Source: JAGNZR01 sp051648365 (lineage in GTDB: Bacteria; Fusobacteriota; Fusobacteriia; Fusobacteriales; Fusobacteriaceae). From it: DNA of 36,494 bases. Positions 32,157 to 36,494 of the stretch are shown piece by piece. The notes under the pieces were generated by a model. It searched no databases and had not been told where the DNA came from. It saw nothing but the letters and a program-made list of their open reading frames with translations. The position numbers and the translations under genes are program-made. Position 1 is the stretch's first letter, and every line of letters begins with the position of its first letter. The stretch covers positions 1 through 36,494 of the forward strand of contig JBOFEZ010000054.1 of the NCBI GenBank assembly GCA_051648365.1, written 5' to 3'.

Positions 32157-32191
32157 AGAACACCTCCTGTAAAAATTTATATAATTATCCA

Positions 32192-32220
32192 ATTTTAGCT
32201 TATATAATCGAACTATGCAA
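32192..32220 (-). promoter_or_regulatory. Promoter of the dnaE operon
   Basis: On the minus strand TTGCAT (32220-32215), a 17-bp spacer and TAAAAT (32197-32192). It lies just after the terminator of the upstream unit, leaving a leader of about 30 nt with AGGAGGTG. Confidence 0.75.
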
Positions 32221-32227
32221 GACGAAT

Positions 32228-32256
32228 AAAAAAAGAACTGCCAGGGGCAGTTCTTT
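32228..32256 (-). terminator. Terminator of the SNF2 two-gene unit
   Basis: AAAGAACTGCC (32232-32242) and GGCAGTTCTTT (32246-32256) form an 11-bp stem with a 3-nt loop; on the minus strand a run of T residues follows. It overlaps the stop codon of the 594-residue gene. Confidence 0.95.
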
Positions 32257-34039
32257 AGATGAGAGCTGGTAACTCAATATTGTATCCATATTCCTTTAAA
32301 AGATGGATAACTTTTGGCATGTTATCTTTTTTAACCAATATATGGTAGTCTTCTGCTTTTAATACGAGAGATTTTAGCTTTTCATCTTTTGCAATACAAC
32401 TTAGAAGTTCCTTGTCGTTTTTAAGTTTAAGTACCGTATACTCAGAAACCATATTTACAGCCTGACTTTTTTCGAGGAGTTCGTTGAAAAAGTGTGTCCA
32501 GTTGCTGAAAGTATCACCGTTAATTTTTTCACGGAAGGTAGCTATTCTGTTTTCCAAATCCTCCCTTGTGGAGATATCACGTAGGAAAGTTTCACGAGTT
32601 ATCTTGAACTTGTTAGGTGCTATTTTTTGAGAGATTTTCTCAAAGAACATAGCTTTGGCAGGAGATTCTCCTATAATAGTAACGATAAGCCTGTCATCGT
32701 CCAGATATACCTCTCCCTCATCCTTTAATTCTTTGAACTGGTAGGAATCTGTAAATCCAAAGATATATTTCCCTAGCTCGGTAATTTTTATATATTTCAA
32801 TCCGTCAAATTTACTCAGATGACCATTTTTAAGGTAGAGAGAGTTATTCATAGACGGGCAATCATAATAAACTTCCACAGCTCCCAGGGCTCCCAGAAGG
32901 AAAAATACAGATTTTATAAAAGGTACAATTACGTAATCCAGATATTTATCATAACCAGTTATTTTTGTCCGCTCATAGTTGGCTTCATTTATATAGATAT
33001 AGTCATAGGCGTCTTTCAGGTCGATAAGCTCTATAAAAAGATCACGGTAGATAATTGACTTGACTATGTTCTCTATACTGATTACCGGGTCATATATGGC
33101 AGTCACAGGAAACTCCTTTATAACCTGATGCAGGGTAGCAAGAGCTTGTCCCAGACGTTCTTCAGAATTCCAGATATTTTTTAGCCCCTTGAGGTAATTC
33201 ATATAAAGGAAACTGTAATGGAACTTCTCTTTTTTTACGACCTTTCCGCTCATAAAATTAAGAATAAGATCTTTGATATTAGAAGTCTGAAAATTTTCGC
33301 TTGAAATAAAATCTTCATCCACCAGGTGAAAGAAAAGTCCTATTGTTTCGGTTTTCAGATGCTGAAGATCCTTTGTATTTTCATAGTACTCACTTATGTT
33401 GCAGTATTTTTTCATACTGATTTTGGATTCTTTTAGAATTTTTCCACTGTTAGAAAGAACGACTCCTCCCTGTTTATGAAAATCATAGAACATCTTAATA
33501 TTTTCCATAAAAAGTTTTTCATCGTTAGAAATAAAGTGTGCATCGAGCTCTTTTGCAGGCTGAATAAGGCACTCTTCAGGTTTTTGTGGAAGAAGCTTAC
33601 GAAGTTCACGTAGAATATCGTGATTCATAGTAAGGTGCTCCTCCTTACGGCAGTCTTTTTCAGCATGAAAAAAACAAAACTCAGGTTTTAAATCTTTATT
33701 GAGGTCATAGGAATTCTCTCTCTTAAAATAAAGATCACGGTTTCCCTTTGTAGGGAATTTACCTTTCCATGCTAAGTGGTTCATGATTTTTTTTACCTCT
33801 TCAGGAAGAGTCTCATAAAGTGTAAGGAAATTATCCCGACGGAACATCTGCTCTATGAGGTCGATAAAAGTCTGCTTGTTACTGTTTTCAGTTATCATAG
33901 ATATTTCAAAAAGTCCAAGATTACTGCCGATATATCCTTCAGCAATCCAGTCTAAAAAATAGTGTTTAAAAAGTTTGAAGAGGGCATCACGAGTATAAAA
34001 TTCATTAATAGCTTCTCTAAATCTCTGTTTATTTCTCAT
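32255..34039 (-). CDS. Uncharacterised partner of SNF2 helicase, possible helicase-associated (XPB/Ssl2-like) protein
   Basis: A 594-aa protein with no signal peptide or clear membrane span. I do not recognise it with certainty. The C-terminal part has IKITELGKYIFG (417-428), LIVTIIGE-like beta strand (451-458), FKITRETFLRDISTREDLEN (478-497) and an ending ELLSCIAKD then VIHLLKEYGYNIE (577-589). This order recalls the helicase-associated Helicase_C_3/XPB-Ssl2-like domain (residue pattern LTxLG, then a strand, then LTRES, then LLxxGY). LSNSGKILKES (195-205) would be an N-terminal element of the same type. It is 3 nt downstream of the SNF2 gene, so the pair is surely co-translated. Family assignment is inference. 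Confidence 0.55.
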   Translation of the reverse strand: MRNKQRFREAINEFYTRDALFKLFKHYFLDWIAEGYIGSNLGLFEISMITENSNKQTFIDLIEQMFRRDNFLTLYETLPEEVKKIMNHLAWKGKFPTKGNRDLYFKRENSYDLNKDLKPEFCFFHAEKDCRKEEHLTMNHDILRELRKLLPQKPEECLIQPAKELDAHFISNDEKLFMENIKMFYDFHKQGGVVLSNSGKILKESKISMKKYCNISEYYENTKDLQHLKTETIGLFFHLVDEDFISSENFQTSNIKDLILNFMSGKVVKKEKFHYSFLYMNYLKGLKNIWNSEERLGQALATLHQVIKEFPVTAIYDPVISIENIVKSIIYRDLFIELIDLKDAYDYIYINEANYERTKITGYDKYLDYVIVPFIKSVFFLLGALGAVEVYYDCPSMNNSLYLKNGHLSKFDGLKYIKITELGKYIFGFTDSYQFKELKDEGEVYLDDDRLIVTIIGESPAKAMFFEKISQKIAPNKFKITRETFLRDISTREDLENRIATFREKINGDTFSNWTHFFNELLEKSQAVNMVSEYTVLKLKNDKELLSCIAKDEKLKSLVLKAEDYHILVKKDNMPKVIHLLKEYGYNIELPALI

Positions 34040-34042
34040 ATT

Positions 34043-36494
34043 TTATAAATCTCCTCCTAGGATAAACTTAATATCCTCTTCTGAAAGGGTTTTTACAGAG
34101 GTATTGTCTGCTGAGATAAGATTATCCAACAGCTCACTTTTAACCTCTTGAAGTTTCAGAATTTTTTCCTCTATACTGTCTTTTAGTATGAGCTTGTATG
34201 AGAATACCGTACGGTCTTGCCCTAGTCTGTATGCTCTGTCCACAGCTTGATTTTCAACGGTTTTATTCCACCAAGGGTCATAGATAAAGATTGTATCAGC
34301 AGAGGTAAGATTAAGCCCGACTCCTCCAGTTTTTAGGGTCATTACAAAAACCTTGTAGCTGGAGTCGTTCTGGAATCTGTCTACCAGTTCCTGACGATTT
34401 TTTGTTGCTCCTGTCATAGATAGATGCTTTATATTATGCTTTTTCAAATCTAAGCAGATATTTTCGATAGAGTTTATGTAGTTAGTAAACACAAGAACCT
34501 TGTGCCCGTTGGATACTGCATCGGAGATATTGTTGATAAGCATCTCACGTTTGCTGGACATGACTTCAGGATTTTTAGCCTCAGGACAGCTGGTAAGCAT
34601 ACGCAGTTCGTTTAGAGCTTGGAATATAAAGAACTGACTCTTTCCGATTCCCTGCTCCTTGATGCTGCTGTTGACCATGTTGTAATAGTAGTTTCTTCTC
34701 TCGTTGTAAAGTTTTCTGTGATCTTTGTTCATTTCGATATAAACAGTCTGCTCTATCTTTTCTGGAAGGTCCTTCAGTACATCTTTTTTTATTCTTCTCA
34801 GAATAAAAGGATAGATTTTTTTACGTAGCTCCTGGATAGCTTCCTTATCATTTTCTTTTTGAATAGGATTGCCATAATAGTGGTTAAACTCCTCTAAGGT
34901 TCCAAACATGCTAGGATTCAGGAATCTGAATAAAGAGTAAAGCTCTGTAAGGTTGTTTTCAATAGGAGTACCACTGAGAGCGAGACGATTTTGCGCATTC
35001 AGAAGCATAATAGCCTTAGTTGTTTGGGCATTGATATTTTTGATATTTTGAGATTCATCCAAAATTATAAGTTTAAAATTGTAATTACGTAGTTTTTCAA
35101 TATCATTTCTAACAGTTCCGTAGGTTGTAATAACAACATCAGATTTTGGAATTATACCTAAATCACGGTTGGGTCCATAATAGATATTGGCACGGAGTGC
35201 AGGGTTGAATTTTTTTATCTCGTTTTCCCAGTTATAGATCAAACTCTTTGGCATAACTACAAGACTTGTGCCTTTGCAGTCAAGGTGTACAGAAGAGAGG
35301 AGGGTGATGGCTTGAAGAGTTTTTCCAAGTCCCATGTCATCAGCCAGACAGCATCCCAAATTGTTATCAAAAAGATAGCTCAGCCATTTGTATCCGTAAA
35401 CCTGATACTCACGGAGAGTGGCTTTGATATCTGGGAAATTCGGTTGATAATCTGAGATGTTATTAATTCCAGAGAAAAAGTCACGGTTTCCCTTAAAAGT
35501 GTCAGAATAAATTTTTTCATCTATAAGGTCCTCTATAATAGGCATGTCAAAGAATGAGATTTTAACTGATTTTTCAGAGTCTCCCTTCTGGAAAATACGC
35601 TCTAGTTTCTCAATATATTTGTGGTTGATAAGGGCATTGGTTCCGTCACTTAGTACCACGTATGAATCTGTTTTGTATGTGTTCAGTATATCCTTGATAG
35701 AAAATTTTTCTCCTTCTATCTCAATATCTACTTCTCCCTCCAGAAAATCTATAGAGTGCTTGAAACTTCCCACAATCTTCGGTTTAACAGCACGGATATT
35801 GTAGCTTTTCAGCTTTTCTGTACCTATAACTTTGTAACGATTGGCCAAATTAAGAAGTTCTTTACCTATAAATTCCTTGGCTAGATTTTCCTGAATAATA
35901 AGTAGGTTATCCTCGTCCAGATAATAGGAGTTTTTGATTTTTACATTTTTTTTGTATTTGGTAAGAGCCTTTGTAAGGTCAGTTACAATAGTTTCGAGGT
36001 TTCCAGTATCCAGCTGGGAAACAATAATTTTCTTTTCCATAGGATTTACCACAGTGACACTATTCACATTGTGTTCACGTAGAAATCTGTAATCCATATT
36101 AGATGCTGAAACCAGTATTTTAAGATATAGACTACGGTCCAGAGAAATTTTTTCAATAACCAGCTGAGGGGTTACTTTTCTTCGCTCTCCAATCTCAACC
36201 GTATAATCCAGACAGTTGACCTCGATATTTTCAAAGGAACAGTTGAAAATAGTAAGATAGTGCTCTAGTCCTCCCTGTTTGAAAGTGGTTACAAAACTTT
36301 CCAGGTCATAAAGGGAAGGGTTGTTTATATCCAGCTTGTAAAATTTTCCATCTCGAAAAGCATAGTCATTTTCTATAAAAGTGATATCAGTGTGAATACC
36401 ATTTAGCAAAAAGTATGCAGAATACTTTTCTTGTTCATTTGGACACTCCTGAATCACAAGAGAAATGTGATTATTCAACTGGGAAAATTTTACC
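34043..36494 (-). CDS. SNF2-family DEAD-like helicase/ATPase (5' end beyond window)
   Basis: At least 811 residues of a HepA/SNF2-type ATPase. Numbering from a TTG at 36478: Walker A LADDMGLGKT at 378-387, motif II DESQ at 474-477, motif III LSGTPIENN at 501-509, then motif V GGVGLNLTSAD and motif VI QAVDRAYRLGQ in the C-terminal lobe. The first 340 residues are a beta-rich SNF2-associated region with no SWIM zinc cysteines visible. The frame stays open to the window edge (VKFSQ before the TTG) and the TTG has no ribosome-binding site, so the real start is probably upstream. The last codons encode the AGGAGGAG site of the next gene. Target DNA or protein complex unknown. Confidence 0.93.
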   Translation of the reverse strand, partial: VKFSQLNNHISLVIQECPNEQEKYSAYFLLNGIHTDITFIENDYAFRDGKFYKLDINNPSLYDLESFVTTFKQGGLEHYLTIFNCSFENIEVNCLDYTVEIGERRKVTPQLVIEKISLDRSLYLKILVSASNMDYRFLREHNVNSVTVVNPMEKKIIVSQLDTGNLETIVTDLTKALTKYKKNVKIKNSYYLDEDNLLIIQENLAKEFIGKELLNLANRYKVIGTEKLKSYNIRAVKPKIVGSFKHSIDFLEGEVDIEIEGEKFSIKDILNTYKTDSYVVLSDGTNALINHKYIEKLERIFQKGDSEKSVKISFFDMPIIEDLIDEKIYSDTFKGNRDFFSGINNISDYQPNFPDIKATLREYQVYGYKWLSYLFDNNLGCCLADDMGLGKTLQAITLLSSVHLDCKGTSLVVMPKSLIYNWENEIKKFNPALRANIYYGPNRDLGIIPKSDVVITTYGTVRNDIEKLRNYNFKLIILDESQNIKNINAQTTKAIMLLNAQNRLALSGTPIENNLTELYSLFRFLNPSMFGTLEEFNHYYGNPIQKENDKEAIQELRKKIYPFILRRIKKDVLKDLPEKIEQTVYIEMNKDHRKLYNERRNYYYNMVNSSIKEQGIGKSQFFIFQALNELRMLTSCPEAKNPEVMSSKREMLINNISDAVSNGHKVLVFTNYINSIENICLDLKKHNIKHLSMTGATKNRQELVDRFQNDSSYKVFVMTLKTGGVGLNLTSADTIFIYDPWWNKTVENQAVDRAYRLGQDRTVFSYKLILKDSIEEKILKLQEVKSELLDNLISADNTSVKTLSEEDIKFILGGDL

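Overview
This 36.5 kb window is a chromosomal core segment from an AT-rich, low-GC bacterium. The Arg codons of the ribosomal genes are almost all AGA, non-ATG starts are common, and the protein sequences read most like Fusobacteriota (Fusobacteriaceae, for example Fusobacterium, Cetobacterium or Ilyobacter). That assignment is an inference from sequence feel and gene order and was not tested by a search. I see no phage, insertion sequence, CRISPR array, tRNA or rRNA.

Region 1 (1-16300, + strand): the 3' end of tuf with its terminator, then a complete S10-spc-alpha ribosomal superoperon: rpsJ rplC rplD rplW rplB rpsS rplV rpsC rplP rpmC rpsQ rplN rplX rplE rpsN rpsH rplF rplR rpsE rpmD rplO secY, a terminator, adk map, a strong promoter, then infA rpmJ rpsM rpsK rpsD rpoA rplQ and a strong terminator. 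Three places carry candidate RNA structure: 678-820 before rplC, 13213-13365 before rpsM, and a hairpin between rpsK and rpsD. They are plausible sites for ribosomal-protein autoregulation.

Region 2 (16315-24650): a small rhodanese-fold protein that lacks the catalytic Cys (+), facing a minus-strand run of an ArAE-type membrane protein, a TlpA-like thioredoxin and an M16 protease. A reverse-domain-order rubrerythrin follows (-), then comM and a ROK glucokinase (+). Downstream of the kinase lies an unusually GC-rich palindromic element (24567-24649), then a bidirectional terminator.

Region 3 (24753-36494, - strand): a long operon, read in transcription order, dnaE, accB-like, accC, asp23-family, amaP, DUF2273, nusB and a DUF1456 (YehS-like) gene. 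Upstream of it is a two-gene unit, a SNF2 helicase running off the window edge followed by a 594-residue partner of uncertain family, closed by its own terminator. The accB-like protein has Gly where the biotinylated Lys should be, although its accC neighbour looks intact. This is the most striking protein-level oddity in the window.

Most of the window is housekeeping. The best candidates for something undescribed are the non-biotinylatable BCCP paralogue in the acc/asp23 operon, the GC-rich palindromic element, the RNA leaders inside the ribosomal operon, and the SNF2 plus partner pair.
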